DNA of 64,000 nt. Source: Linepithema humile. Taxonomy: Eukaryota > Arthropoda > Insecta > Hymenoptera > Formicidae. Location of the stretch: contig NC_090128.1 in the NCBI RefSeq assembly GCF_040581485.1, positions 21,138,431 to 21,202,430 on the forward strand, written 5' to 3'. A program made the position numbers and the translations under genes. Below, one piece after another: positions 37,260-49,900 of this stretch. Within the stretch, counting starts at the first letter, position 1; the number at the start of each line of letters is the position of its first letter. Under the pieces are notes generated by a model. It was not told the DNA's origin. It did not search any database and saw nothing but the letters and a program-made list of their open reading frames with translations.

Positions 37260-40200
37260 GCATGTATGCGTGCAGCCTCCCACTTGCGCATTATGAGCTC
37301 GGAGATAGAGTATCTCTCGCGGCAGGAACATTTTCCCGGTTCTTTTCTGCCGCGCGGTGATCCCTGACCCCGGGGCCCTGCCCACCCGGGCCCACGCGCC
37401 CGCGGGCATGGTCCTGCTCTCGGATTCTCCGCACCGCACGGCAGATTCCGACCTTAAGGTCGGTGGTGCTCGCAGCACTCCGCTTATGTATCGTTACTTC
37501 TCTTCGGACGTTATTTAAAACGTAGAATAGAGAATGCCAAGTATCGGCACAATGATAGCCGGTATGGGACGATCGTGTCGCGCCGGGTCGCACCGTACCG
37601 CACGTGTCGCGATTCCGTTCGCGATTATTAATTATTCATTAATACGCCGTCAGGATACCATCGTCTTAAAATATGATAAGCAATTACGGCGTGAAAGGTA
37701 AAAACATTTGATGCGACGATGCCGCCGAGCATTTATCTAAAATATTTATCGAAGTAGTCATTAGATTGTAATTGAGAGGATAAAACGATAATTTTATTGG
37801 ACATTCATACTTGTATTTAATACAGCAAAAATAATTTTAGGCAACGTTCGCAGTGAGAAATTGTTGCAAAGCTAATAGTAGCTCTAATAGTAATTTGGTA
37901 ATCAGAACTATATATGCGGTCTATTTTCACTTCCGCTCATTCTCATTGAAATAAGCTCGTGGCACCGTTTGAGATTCTCCGGATTAATACTTGCGCCAGT
38001 TAATACTATTCTGCCCTATTGATGTCGACCGGTGACAGATAATAATCGAGTCATAATTATGTAGAAGCGTCGCGTAGTGCGATTTCATTAACCGTGGATA
38101 TACGATTGTGATTGCGTAAGAGAATAACGGAAGAAAGAAACGGTCACTGACAATAGTACATCGGAATTAGCGGGTTTTCCCGCTTGAGATATTGATCATT
38201 CGTAAAGTCAAAAATCCTTAGAGGATGATATTAATTAAGTTAATTTCGCGATTGATTTCGCGACGTCATAGATACTTCATTTTGCACATATATTATAATT
38301 ATATATACAATTAAATAATATTATATATGTATATATAAAAATGAATACGACTGTATTCAGAAAGTTACGGCACAAGAAATTAAAATTAAGAACTAGGAAC
38401 TATATTTTGAAAAATTGACAGTGAGCGCAAGGTATTGGACTTTTTTTGCAAAGAATGTTTATGAAGAGAAGTTTACGCTGCGGTTCGAACGTGTTAGACA
38501 ACTCGCGAACTTAGATCTTCGCTTAGAGAACATCGATTTTTCCGCTCGCCTACGGTATCAGCCCAAGTGCGTTTCCACGCTCAAGGACGTTGTCCAAGGC
38601 GTTCCATCTCGCTGCCGAGGATAATGCAACGTTTCAGGATAACGTTACGGCCGCTGTTTATTTCTAACCGAGCCGGCCGGCGCAGGATGCAAGCCGTCGG
38701 GTAATCGCTTTCCTTCTCCTCCTCTGTTTTAGACCCCCTGACCCCTTCCTGCCCCCGCCGCCTCCAACATTTCTCGCGACGTCGTTACGCCCCTCGTCGT
38801 CTCGTTCGCCTCTCTCAGTCCGCCTCTTTTCCGCGAACCTTCGATCCGATCTTTTTCTATACGCGATAGAAACAGCCACAGCGGTCACGACAGAAAATCT
38901 ACGCGATTCTTCATGGGCGTATACAGACGAGAAAAAGCAGACGTCGAAATCGCGATTCTTGAGAATCTAACGAGCTATCTGTACGATAATTTCATTATGA
39001 TTAGTACTCACAGGAAAAAAGTTAATTATGACGATAATGGCTTTGTTTATTGTTTCACACCGGTCATTACAAATAATCCGGACGAATATGTCCTCGGAAT
39101 GCGTTGAATGACGTAGGACAATTTTTAATGATTTTTTTTCCTCTTTCAAGAAACAGAATTACAGAATTAAATCTTGGTTAACTCTTCAATAAATCTCCAA
39201 CAATAACTTTGGCCAATTATGACGTAATCAATTATTGACGCGTTTCTTCTCCCTCTCCCTTTTGAAAAATTTTTTTAATTGTTTTCAGATATCTTAATTA
39301 ATTTTTACAAAATTCACCTTCATTGCGAATATGACGACAATTTAATCCAACACGAGAATGTTTCAACACTTGTAACTTTTCTGTCAAATTTTTTTTCTTT
39401 TTATATAAAAAATCGTATTCTTTTTCTAAATTCTAATTATTATTGTTATGATTAGAATAATTTATTGTAAGATGTGCTTTGATATTTAGACTTTTTATAA
39501 CTGAACTTTACAATTCTTGAACGTACATGGGCATGTCATTAGGACCTTGACTCATCGATTCTGCCGATTCTAAGAAATTCGTCGATCATAAACCGCGGAT
39601 GCGCGCCGCGAGATAATTAATTAATTGTAATTATTTGTACGAACCACAGAGTCACGCTTACACGAACAAGTCCTCCTCGATACTTGTCGCGCGTGTATCC
39701 GCCCAATCCCTGTACTACGCGCTCGTTACCAACGTATGCAAGCAGCGTATGGCAGTACGAAACGCATGGCAGTGGAGAAACAATAATAAGTCATGCACAC
39801 GGTTTGCACGATGCTTCGGCTGTGGTTAGAAACGCTACGAGAAGTTAAAGTATAATTGCGTCCTGACAGCGGATGGATTTACGTTCCCGTTCGAGGATAC
39901 GCGCCTCTCCTTGTCGTCTCGCTAATCAAGCGATCATCACGTAATCCATCGCACATGCAGCAACGTGAATTCTTTGCGGTAGCATTTTCACTTTGTTCAT
40001 CACTCTCGACGATAAGCGTCGTTAGCGTACTATCCAATTAATTATTTACTCTAACTCTAAACACGCGTGATTTTTAGCATGAAAACAATTTAGCGTGACG
40101 AGATGAAAAGATTCAAATGATCGAGAAATGTATGAATTTGCGAATTCCAGAATATATCGATTAAATTGCACGTGAGATCTCATACATTCACAAGCCCGTA

Positions 40201-40686
40201 CAAACATAATTTCTCCTAATATTTTTATAAATTTATAACTTAATAAGTTTATTTAAAATAAATAAAAATTCTTTCTATAAAGTGCGGTACGTCTCCAATC
40301 GAGAAAAATTTTATGATTCGGCGAATTGCAGTCCATTTGTGAAAGATGGCGAAGTTATTCTCTCATACATCTCAAAAACGACCGAGCAAGGCGCAATTTG
40401 AATAACGGAGTAATATAAAAGTGGATATGGTGAAAAAAGTTCTTGCCTATGGAAATCACACGCGATTAGATACAGTTTCCGTGTTACGTCACTCCGCGTG
40501 ATGGACGTCGTTGTTTATTTCGATATTGAGATTACCTAAAATTTAAATGAAAGAGAAAAACCATGAGCGTATCGTGCTCGTAACGGCAATTTCCATTTAC
40601 AGTCGCTTTTCTTAAATAAACACGATCGTTGTCTCGGTGCATTCTGAAAAATATCCTCTCCGACGATAAACTCGGACGAATATTAC

Positions 40687-40696
40687 GTTATGTAAT
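40687..40696. promoter_or_regulatory. PAR/VRI-type D-box (GTTATGTAAT)
   Basis: Fits RTTAYGTAAY exactly and overlaps a second half-site (ATTACGTTAT at 40682). It lies 2.1 kb downstream of the 42.8-kb first exon in the direction of transcription. Motif evidence only. Confidence 0.25.
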
Positions 40697-40862
40697 CAAT
40701 TGTCAAAACATATAAATTCGGACGATCGAAGAAGATAAGCAGACGCAAATTTATTTGATAATTAATAAAATTAAAATTTTAGACTTTTCTAATTAATAAA
40801 ATTAAACTATATTTTTAAAATTATTGCTACACAATTAAAATTTTACTTTAAAAATCTTAATC

Positions 40863-40868
<6 letters not shown>

Positions 40869-40910
<42 letters not shown>
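40869..40910. repeat. (TC)21 microsatellite
   Basis: A 42-bp pure TC tract in AT-rich intron. Shorter CT runs occur at 48251-48270 and GA runs at 27277-27294 and 27350-27362. Confidence 0.95.
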
Positions 40911-40912
<2 letters not shown>

Positions 40913-42832
40913 GAAATCCAGTTTTGCACACTTATGGAAATTATTAGCTTACGGCTTTAAGCCATGATAAATGACTCCACCCAAAAGATCAAACAGATCG
41001 TAAAAAAATGCGAAAAAAGTTTATGTGTCATTAGATAGGCGATAAGCGGATCAATAAATATTTATATGAAAACATTGAATAAATAATGCACTCAGCTAGA
41101 TGCGAAAAATGCAATTAATATATGCCAGAAAAAATAACGAAGAACTATAATTAAGGTGCATATGTGCAATCTTAATGATCTCACTTCAGTGCGTCATTTC
41201 TAGGCAGAGAATCGCATTGTAACGCTATTATTCACACTAAGCCAGCACTTCATCCTGTTATCTATATCAAATTTTGCGCCGCATCTCCTGAGCCGTTTTA
41301 TAAGTCACATTTTTATATCAAAGTGATTAAGATTTTTTAAGTCAAAATTTAATTGTAGCAAATACATATATTGTACACATAATCAGTTTTATGGATTGAT
41401 AAGTAAATCGCTCAACATTAGAGCATGCGGCATAAAATTAATGAGCAAATGATACAACGATGAATATATCATGTCTATTATATAACGAAGAAAGAATTGG
41501 GTGACTTAAACATTTTTTTTTCATTCATCTTAAAAGAGAATCTTAACAAGTAAAAAAATTATTTCTCTAATACTTATATTTTTTGGTTAAACAAATCCGC
41601 AACGCGAGAGACGCAGCCGGTGAGATACAGCCGGTTTAGATGGAAGCAACAGATTCCTATGAATAATTCAGCGGACTATTTACCGATGGTTGCGTGGGCG
41701 ACTTTCTTCCTCCCTTACCCTTCGCGAAGACTTCCGCGGTAATAGAGGGACAAATCTCTTTCGTCGCAAAACGTGTTACGCAAACACGTTCCCGGAAAAA
41801 TTGCATTCAACGTCTTCGCCATCCCGACGCCAACGTCATGCGAGGATAAAAATGTCTAATCCGCGAACCTGTCATTTACAACTTACGTTAGTGAAGAAAA
41901 GATTTGTGAAAGTACTGAAGTTCGATATTTTTTCACTGTAATACTCTTTTGTATTTTCACAAACAGCAAAATCTAAAATTTTACTCGTATCTCCGGCGCA
42001 CTGAACAATTGTTGCGTATCTCTTCGTACTCGTGTAAAAATTAAAAACAGAAAGAAAATAGAAGTAAATTAGTAAAATCTATTCATCAACGTCGATCGTC
42101 CTACATCGCGTGATACATTTTTCCTTGCTCGTAGCTAGAGCATTCATTACCGTAATCGTTTACCATTTTTAGGAAATTTGATTATCTTAGATCATCGTCG
42201 ATAGACAGTCGAGCAGTCGCAAGAATTCAATGCGCGTCGCATCGAATTTTTATTTTCGCTTAAGTTAAATTAAATCTCTTTTATCGGTCTAAATTTAAGA
42301 TCTTATACTTTGCCGTTTTTGGCATTTTTTGTATTATTGATAAAAGGGTCTGTATCATAAAACGACGAAGAAACGCGAGCCTCTTGGGTATAAGTGTATA
42401 AGAAAATGGAATTATAATCGAGCTGTTATCTAGGATGTATGCGGAGGTAGCTAGCTCGAGAGCTGATGAGATATATTAACCCTTTCGATAGGACCGATCC
42501 ATTTGGTGATTGACGTCGCGTGACGCGTGATCGACTTGGGCACTTATATAATTTCGCATCTGGGGAATTCTCTTCGGGGTAGCGGGAAAGAAGATAATTT
42601 CGAATTTCCAGGAGCCAAGGCCAAAATGATCGAAGATACAATCTAATTTTTTCGAGAAAAAATCGAGAAAATTAGTTCCTCATAAATAAATATCACTGGT
42701 TATTAAGCATTTTTCTAGCATATTATTTGTCTTCTAGCATAATCAATACTAAATTGTTTGCGCTTCATAAAATTGCACTGTTCTCGGTTACGAAATGCAT
42801 TGATATCGCCAAAATCGACGCGATTTGGGTAC

Positions 42833-43178
42833 CTGATCCGTCATAAGGAGCGGCTCTCCTCTGTCCGATCTGCCCTCTAATAGGGTGAAGATGCTGCTGT
42901 TGGTCCAAAGGCGGCGGCGGTTGGGCGGTTTGTAGCTGCAAATGATGCTGCTGGGAGAACGGATAGTGGGTGGATGCATTTACGGCGGCGGAGGCGCTTC
43001 CCGGTAGTTGCTGATACTGGCCACCTTGATACTGACGGGGATGATGCGGGTGATTGTGGTGGGGGTGCGGATGCGAGTACGGTGCGCACCAGGCGTAACA
43101 CTGCTGCCAAGACGCGGCGACGTTCGCACCGGCCGTCCCTTCACCCTCCTCGTTCCCCGTTCGAGTCCAGGAATCCAT
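42833..43178 (-). CDS. Pdp1: Pdp1 alternative first coding exon, His/Gln/Pro-rich type
   Basis: Proposed alternative 5' coding exon. An ATG at 43178 opens 115 codons plus one base, ending at TCAG|GTACCC (phase 1), which matches the shared exon's entry phase and that of the 30-nt microexon. The peptide begins MDSWTRTGNEEGEGTAGANV, continues with a Cys/Trp/Tyr patch (WQQCYAWCAPY), then HPHPHHNHPHH, a Gln/Gly-rich stretch and QPPPPLDQQQHLHP, ending PYDGS. The donor has C at +5 and is only moderate. It resembles the 26-kb exon in composition but not in sequence, as expected for promoter-specific low-complexity activation regions. Upstream lie two E-box groups (44.8 and 46.9 kb) that could drive it. 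Confidence 0.6.
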
Positions 43179-44240
43179 ACTGAACTCGATAGAGTCCTTT
43201 TTTTTTCTTATCGGATACGCCGCAAGCTGTATTGGATTGGAAATGTCTTCGCGGAATCACTTGTTACTCAGAAAAGAATTAATATCATGTCTGAATTTGA
43301 TCGTTCATTTCCATCTGTTGTTATTTCACCAAGTTCTGCATTACATCTGTTAATTTCGATGCAACGATGTGCTTTTTCACTTTTTTTCAATTAATTCTTA
43401 TCACTCGAAAGATTAAATAATTTCTTTATCAATTAAATAAATTTTTAGTTTCCACGACAAAATGATTAATTGTAATACTTTAGTCGATTTTTATCGTTTT
43501 GATTGTAGCTGCAATTTTATTTCTCGATGCAATTTCGTAAACTTCATCAGTCACAAATTAGCATATATCTGCTTTTGATGGTTTTCTTGCACGTAATTTC
43601 ACAGATTGTTGTCAATTGTCCTATAGGTGATGCACAGAAATTTGCGGATTAGAGAAACTTCCTCTTTCGCGTGAGTAATCATATATAAGTGTACCTTCCG
43701 CAATATTCCATCCGATCTCGCGAAGTGTGTATAGCAGTATGTAATTTAAATACGTGCTGAAATTTAATAGCTAAATTATAATTTAAAAAAAGTGGAGTTT
43801 TATAGATGCATAGTGTTATCTCGCTCGCAGTACATATAAAATATATTCAGTACACCTTTTATTGAAAAAAAAGAGTAAAAATCTTGAAAGAAGAGAAAGT
43901 AGAAAAAAAAATAATACAGACATTTTCATTATCTGCTATAAATTATGTGTGAACATTTGTTCGTATTTATTAAAATAATATAATAGTATGTAAAATTTAA
44001 AAAATCCATTATCCGTCCATCTAAGAGAAAGGAATGCATAGTATTTAAATAACTTATTGTAATTCATGGCTCAATGAAACGCTGTGGATGTTACTGTGTA
44101 CCGAGTAAAATAGTAACGCTGTAAAAGAGACAGAAAAAGAGAGAAAAACTCTACACTTCAAGACGTAAGAGGAAACATAAGCATTTTTGTTTTCCTTAGA
44201 GCTTTTACGCCATCGTGCGATTCAGACAAAAGCGAAACGG

Positions 44241-44555
44241 ATGTATTACGGAAAAGTACAGTGTAAAATGAGTAATGTAGAAAATCACGATCACGAAGAA
44301 ACAAGCGGTACGTTCCGCTATAACTGTCGATTATTCCCACGAAAAGAAGCCTCCGCGAGCGATCGATCTCGTTTGATGAGCCACAGCTGCGGTTTAAATT
44401 CACTGCGTTACTCCGCGAATCCGGCTGGTTTCTTCGAGGTGTCGTCGTTCGAATCTATCGATCCAAGTAAGTTACTCCCGCGTCACGGCCTGAATCGGCA
44501 AAAGCGCGATCACGATCACGAAGAATCACGGATGAATGCACCATGGCGTCGATAA
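44241..44555 (+). CDS. Possible small plus-strand ORF with duplicated HDHEE motif
   Basis: A 104-codon frame starts at ATG 44241, with a second ATG at 44268 (MSNVENHDHEETSG). It contains a stretch of balanced composition (SRLMSHSCGLNSLRYSAN) and ends at TAA 44553. The motif NHDHEE near the start recurs as DHDHEE near the end because the DNA string CGATCACGAAGAA is repeated. A good plus-strand donor (CCAA|GTAAGT after 44466, phase 1) lies inside, so it could be a first exon. Not recognised, and antisense to Pdp1. Confidence 0.2.
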   Translation: MYYGKVQCKMSNVENHDHEETSGTFRYNCRLFPRKEASASDRSRLMSHSCGLNSLRYSANPAGFFEVSSFESIDPSKLLPRHGLNRQKRDHDHEESRMNAPWRR

Positions 44556-44798
44556 TAAAGTGTCTTTTGACATAATCGGATAGATTCACGCACGCGAATG
44601 CATCCGGCCCGGCTTCGGCCGGAGAGGAGAGATTCGCAGCGCTTTGTCGCGAGGATCGCCGATACAATCTCGGACGCACACAGCCCGAAGAGACCCGGCT
44701 GATGACTGAGAAGCAAAAGCTTCTCCTCCGCCTCGGAACGGAAGAGGGATGAGGGTGCAAGGCGCGTCGGCGACAATGCCGGGGGATGTGTCCGGATC

Positions 44799-44833
44799 CA
44801 CGTGAACCGGGAGGCACGTTCCCCGGTCACGTG
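44799..44833. promoter_or_regulatory. Pair of CACGTG E-boxes
   Basis: Perfect E-boxes at 44799-44804 and 44828-44833, 23 bp apart, in a GC-rich patch 1.6 kb upstream of the 43.2-kb first exon. The sequence between them (GAACCGGGAGGCACGTTC...) contains a further GCACGTT near-match. Function is inferred only from motif and position. Confidence 0.3.
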
Positions 44834-46816
44834 TTTGCCTGCAACCCCACCCGGCTATTTCTGGGAAACGCAATCCGGTATTAATTCCAAGTTAACAGGT
44901 ATATCGCGGAGCGTGTTCAAATAGGTCCGTTTTGTTTATCTGCATAAATAGCACTCGTTTCCAGAATTATAATTGCAGCGAACGCGACGATCGACAGCAA
45001 TCGTTACAGATCTTTATTCCAATCTACATCTTTTTAGTTATCGAATATTTATTTTTGAAAAATTTTTGTATTTTTTTCAAATTTTGATAAAATTTCGCGA
45101 AAGATACATTTCGATGAGAAGGATATGTATTCGATGAACTTTTTGTCTTGGAAAAAGAGTGATTAATGATAGCCGATGCGTCGGGAAGTAGATACACAAC
45201 GAATTACTTACATATACATATACAGAAGACCAGCGCGTACTACTGCCCATTTACGTAAAAGCGGCGCAACGCAATCGCTGCGTAACGTGCCTATATGTCG
45301 GAGGCCCATGATCCGCGTATGAGATTACTTTGATATACGGCAGTTTATCGCCGGACACGTTGGGTTGTCGCAGGTCAGGTCATACCAGGTCAACGTACTT
45401 TTCGTACATTTGTCCGTACACATATTCTCGGTTTCCGGAATTTCTTCTACCCGGCAACTTCTATTCTTTTTACCTGACATTGTATTTGCATCGCGCGCTT
45501 ACTAGTGTCGAACGCTTATATTAGATAAGCATCGTTCGACAATCGCTGGTAAATATCGAGTATGCGCGGAGAAGGATGGCCAGAAAATCGGATATTCAAC
45601 GCAGTGAGATTGCTTAATCAATTCGGAAACGTTTCTTTATCAATACAAATAGAAATGGCTTTCTAGTTACGACTTCTTCGTGAACTTAACTGCGTAAGTT
45701 TAGACATTGGTGCAAATTTGGAAGTTTTGAAATTGAGTAGACTTTATTTGTGAGTAGAATTTGAATTTCAGCTTAAATATCGAGATATTTAATATTGAAT
45801 ATTCAAAAGTTGAAGAAAGGGAGGCGTCTTATTTTTTTCTTCGCAAAGGAAAAACCGGCCGAGTCATTAGATATCTCTCACGGTTGTCGATTCGGAGTTT
45901 CATCCATCGCTATACATTGGTCCAAGGATCAAATTTAGCGCTAAATGCGGAGTACAGTGGTGTTTATTATGGGCTGTCTGGACCATTAGGTTTACATTGC
46001 GAGCGTTCTTCACTCCGCTCATAACTGACTCGATCCATCAACTGCAGCAGCCGGCAGCAGCGCCTATGGACGTCGCGCACACATCCCTTTGTGTTTTCCG
46101 GCCGAACGACGATCGTATTCCAGACGTCGACGCTCAGACCCGGAGATCGGCGCAGGCCGACTCGGACTCTGTCGTGCGTGATGCCGCATTTGTTTCTCCT
46201 CCGATCGATGATTGAGGCAGATGGGTCGGATGGGCCATCGCCTGCCATGCGACAGATAAAAGCCTCCTCCCGTCCCTTCCTTGCGACGGGACGATTAAAA
46301 TATAAATTGTTCTGGCGATTTCCTGCGGTCCGTCTGCTTCCGTCATGCATGAGATAATCCTCTCGTCGCTTTTATCGCCGTCGTTATATCGCGACTCGCG
46401 AAGGAGCTCAACTAGGCGTTACGATGTGTCGCGTAGTCGAACAAAGAATTGGGAAATTATGATTCCTAGATCTCAGAGAGAAGATTGGAGACAAAGGGAT
46501 TCGGATTTCTAACTGCGAAATAAACGCAGAAATAAAATCTGTTTTAATTTGCAACTTGGTCAAAGTTAATAATCGTCAAGCTAGCTCTTAAGGATTTAAT
46601 TTGCGCGACTAAGTGTTCGACTAATGGCAAAGATACCGCGACAGTTATTTAAAATTCTGGAAAAGAAAATCGAAAACGCAGCGTGTCGAAGATTTCCGCC
46701 CACTGTTTCGCACTGCAATAATTACGCAACGCTTTCTGACCGTTCTGAATGTGACCAGTAACTAGGCAGAGCGAGCACTCCCTTCTCGCGTTTGCTTCGC
46801 ATTTAACAACCCCTAC

Positions 46817-46910
46817 CTTGGCGCGCCGCTCGCGAAGCCACCCTCAGCGAGAACTCCCCGATGGTGATAGCCGTCTGCTCACGTGTTGTGCCACGTGAGT
46901 CGCGCTGCAT
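46817..46910 (-). CDS. Pdp1: Candidate Pdp1 first exon beside the E-box cluster
   Basis: On the minus strand an ATG at 46910 opens 31 codons plus one base and ends at CAAG|GTAGGG, again phase 1, compatible with the microexons and the shared exon. The peptide starts MQRDSRGTTREQTAITI and ends RAARQ, a basic short leader I do not recognise. A TATAAAT string lies at 46998-47004 in the same orientation, about 90 bases upstream. Two of the three perfect E-boxes fall inside this exon and the third just upstream. The donor is moderate and a phase match occurs by chance one time in three, so this is a hypothesis. Confidence 0.28.
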
Positions 46911-46928
46911 CGAATAAAAGCGCACGTG
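46880..46928. promoter_or_regulatory. Triple CACGTG E-box cluster with a 6-bp-spaced pair
   Basis: Perfect CACGTG palindromes lie at 46880-46885, 46892-46897 and 46923-46928. The first two form CACGTGTTGTGCCACGTG, a 6-bp gap. Tandem E-boxes 6-7 bp apart are the arrangement described for CLOCK/CYCLE-type heterodimers, and fly Pdp1 is a direct CLK/CYC target. The cluster lies 3.7 kb upstream of the 42.8-43.2 kb first exon in a GC-rich patch. A TATA-like AATAAAAG on the plus strand (46913-46920) sits between the pair and the third box. Single CACGTG sites are fairly common in this window (about 19 by eye), so it is the clustering and spacing that matter. Confidence 0.55.
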
Positions 46929-49900
46929 GGCACCCGTTTCCGATAGCGAATCCGTGTCGCATCCCGGCGTATTTCAAAGACTTGAAAGTCACGTTCCATT
47001 TATAATTTCCATAATTTTCAATTTTCAAGAAGCAGGATTGTTTCCCCTCCGTTCGAGTTCTCGCCTCATCGTAAGCAGCAAAACGTCCAAGATATCAATC
47101 TTAAATAGATTCCGTCGCGAAAATTGCATTGTGCGCGCATTGAGTGCGCGCGAAAGTACGAGTCTGAGCGGCAGTTTTAGCGGACGCACATCTAGAAATA
47201 TCCGTGTCCGGCTCGACAGCGCCGAAGGTCGCGTTACACCGCAGCGTAACGTGGCAATTAGCTTTTAATCGACACGTGGAAACAATTATTTCTCACGATG
47301 AATGTAAACGTGATAAATATGCTCCACCGACAAGATCGATCCAATTCAGTGCGCATTTATCAAACAATCCCACGCGAAAAGAGGAAATATATAATAATCG
47401 TCATAAACGAAGAAAAAAATCATGATAAATATAATTATCAAAATTAATTTTAATTATGATTGATAATATCTAACATAAAATTTACCACATTTGAAAAAAA
47501 AAAAGTATTTTAATATCCTCGGTTAAGTCTTCGCAATTTGTCTACGTGCAGATATCTCTAGTCCACTTTGCGGTTAATCTAAGTGACGTGCAATAAGAAA
47601 GAAAATTTTCACTCGCACGTGGCTGTACAGAAACGCGTGAACGAAGTTCGCGCGGTTTGAGCGTGAAAAACAGATTTCTAGTTCCGCGAAGCGTTAAAGG
47701 CAGGGAGACTGACGATCTTATGTATGTACGTCGTACCAAACGAATCGTGAAGCTGCGCGCGCCTTTCGCTTCCGGTTCACCGATCTCTCCACATTCGTTA
47801 AGCCACCTTCTCGGTTCCCGGCCGGAGTCGGCCCGACATTTATGCGGCCGAGGCACTTTCGCTCGGCCGCGCCAAGCCGGCTCGCCTCGATATTACAGAT
47901 TCATCCTTACAGCAATAATAACCTCGTAAGAGGCGCACGATGATTACGCTCCGAATCCTCGCGTACCCTCCTCGCTGGTATTAATAATCTCGCGCGGGGC
48001 ATGTACCCGGAAATTTTTTGAGTTTCTGTAAAGAGAGAAAGTATACGTGCAATCCTTTGCTGTAATCGTTGCAAACAATACGCTTTTATATCCTTATAAC
48101 ATTTATTAATGTTGTTCAAAAATTTTCTCCTATATGTAGTCGTTGGTTTTCATAAAATTTAATGTAATATTTTTAATGGAACACACACATCCGGACATTT
48201 TAACGATAAAAAAAACATCTCGCTTCGCATGATAACTCCAGAAATCTTTTTTCTCTCTCTCTCTCTCTCTGGGTACTCTGGTCCATGGTCGTTACTGTCT
48301 CATCACAGAAATCCTTCCAACCGTCAGGAAGTGACGGTACAATTATGGTAAAGATGTTTGCCTGTCCACGAACGGCAGAATGTTATTCGTGATCTCGGCT
48401 CCGAAACGGTGTTTACATAGTGCACGATAATCAGAAATTCATGGCTTCCTTCTTTTCATTCATAGGCGACGCAATCATTTTCCCCCGCAAAGCTGATTAT
48501 TCAGTAAGTTCTCCTTGACCGTCCCGATTGTTCCCTGTGCACATTCTCGCGTGCTGCAAGGTCGAAAATGCTAACAATGGACGCACATTAATAACGCGAA
48601 CATACGTGTATGCCGTGTCATGGTAAAATTATTTTTTTTTACTTTGTATCAAAACTCTGTCGCTTATTTTGGAGGACCCATTTTTTTTCTAACTGCATAA
48701 CATTTACATTGCGGTAACATTGAATAATATTACTCGAGCATAAAAATTTACTACATTATTTTTCAATAATTTATCACATGCGCATTCGCTATTTAAGGTG
48801 TGAATAAATTTAAATAAATTGTTTTTTTTTTTAAATTGCAAACGTAAATGGCACAAGAAGAATTCTATTTTGAAAGCAATTTTATCGAAGCTAGTTTCTA
48901 TTGCTATTGAGCACATCACATTGATACACCGGCAGTAATCATCATTTGCAATGTCTATGTGTGTCGCGTGTGACAAACGCGCGGCACACGGCGCATCAAC
49001 GATCTGCAACGCTTATGTGTGCGATCTGCATGTCCGGTGCCCTTGCATACACAGGTGAATTGCTTCGAACACATATATCGTTCCGTGGAAATTTATAAAT
49101 AATTTCCAGATATTTTTTTTTTCTATCCACACTTCGAAGTGTGCTGAAGAAAACAATTATCGTGATTTTTGCATTTTTTTGTTAACAATTTCTAGTTAAC
49201 ATTAAAAAAATGCATGTATAGAGGCATTTAATTATTATTATCGATGGAAGCTCAAAGAATAGTTGCAAAAATGAAGCTATCAGATTCAGATATTGATGGT
49301 TTCTGCGTTATCGTGTGCATGATATCAATGACGGACTTTCGGCGAAACCGCTTTCCTTGGAACGGTACCAGATGCCAGCAGAGTCTAAAGCGTGATTCGT
49401 GCTGCGCTCTGCAGGACGTACACTAACAGCATTCATCGAAGAATCTTCTTCGAATTAAATTTGATTTTTATATTTATTGCTTATAAAATTGCAGAATTAT
49501 TCAGGAAATATATATACACAAAATACTCAACTTTTTTGCACTTTCTTTCTGCATATATGCATTTTTAAAATAAATTTATTATATATTTTTTTTTTAATCT
49601 TAGGCATAAACAAATTGCAATAAAAAATTATAAAATTAATTAAAATAGAAATTTTAGAAAATTATAAAATTAAATAATAAAATTTTTTTAGTAAAATAAG
49701 ATTTTGATTTAAAAGTTTATCGCCTAATATTGAGAGAAATAACTAAAAATTATTCTGTTTGGCAAGTTTTTGCCAACGATAAAGTTGTTTTCTTATTTAT
49801 CAAAAAAATCTATAAATGAAAAAAATGCAGTAAGCTGAGGAATATTGTATAAATAACAGTATAAACATTAGTAAGACACGTATTTCAAACGACGTATATC

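Larger units (their letters stand above)
37260..42832 (-). other. Pdp1 intron between the microexon region and the 42.8-kb exon
   Basis: A very GC-rich block at 37350-37470, including the palindrome GACCTTAAGGTC, may be regulatory. The rest is AT-rich with one TC tract (40869) and one D-box (40687). No gene seen. Confidence 0.5.

Noticed and set aside
45967..46350. 127-codon minus-strand frame in a GC-rich block
   Set aside because: Competing frames on both strands are equally open. Arg-rich, with no domain and no useful donor.
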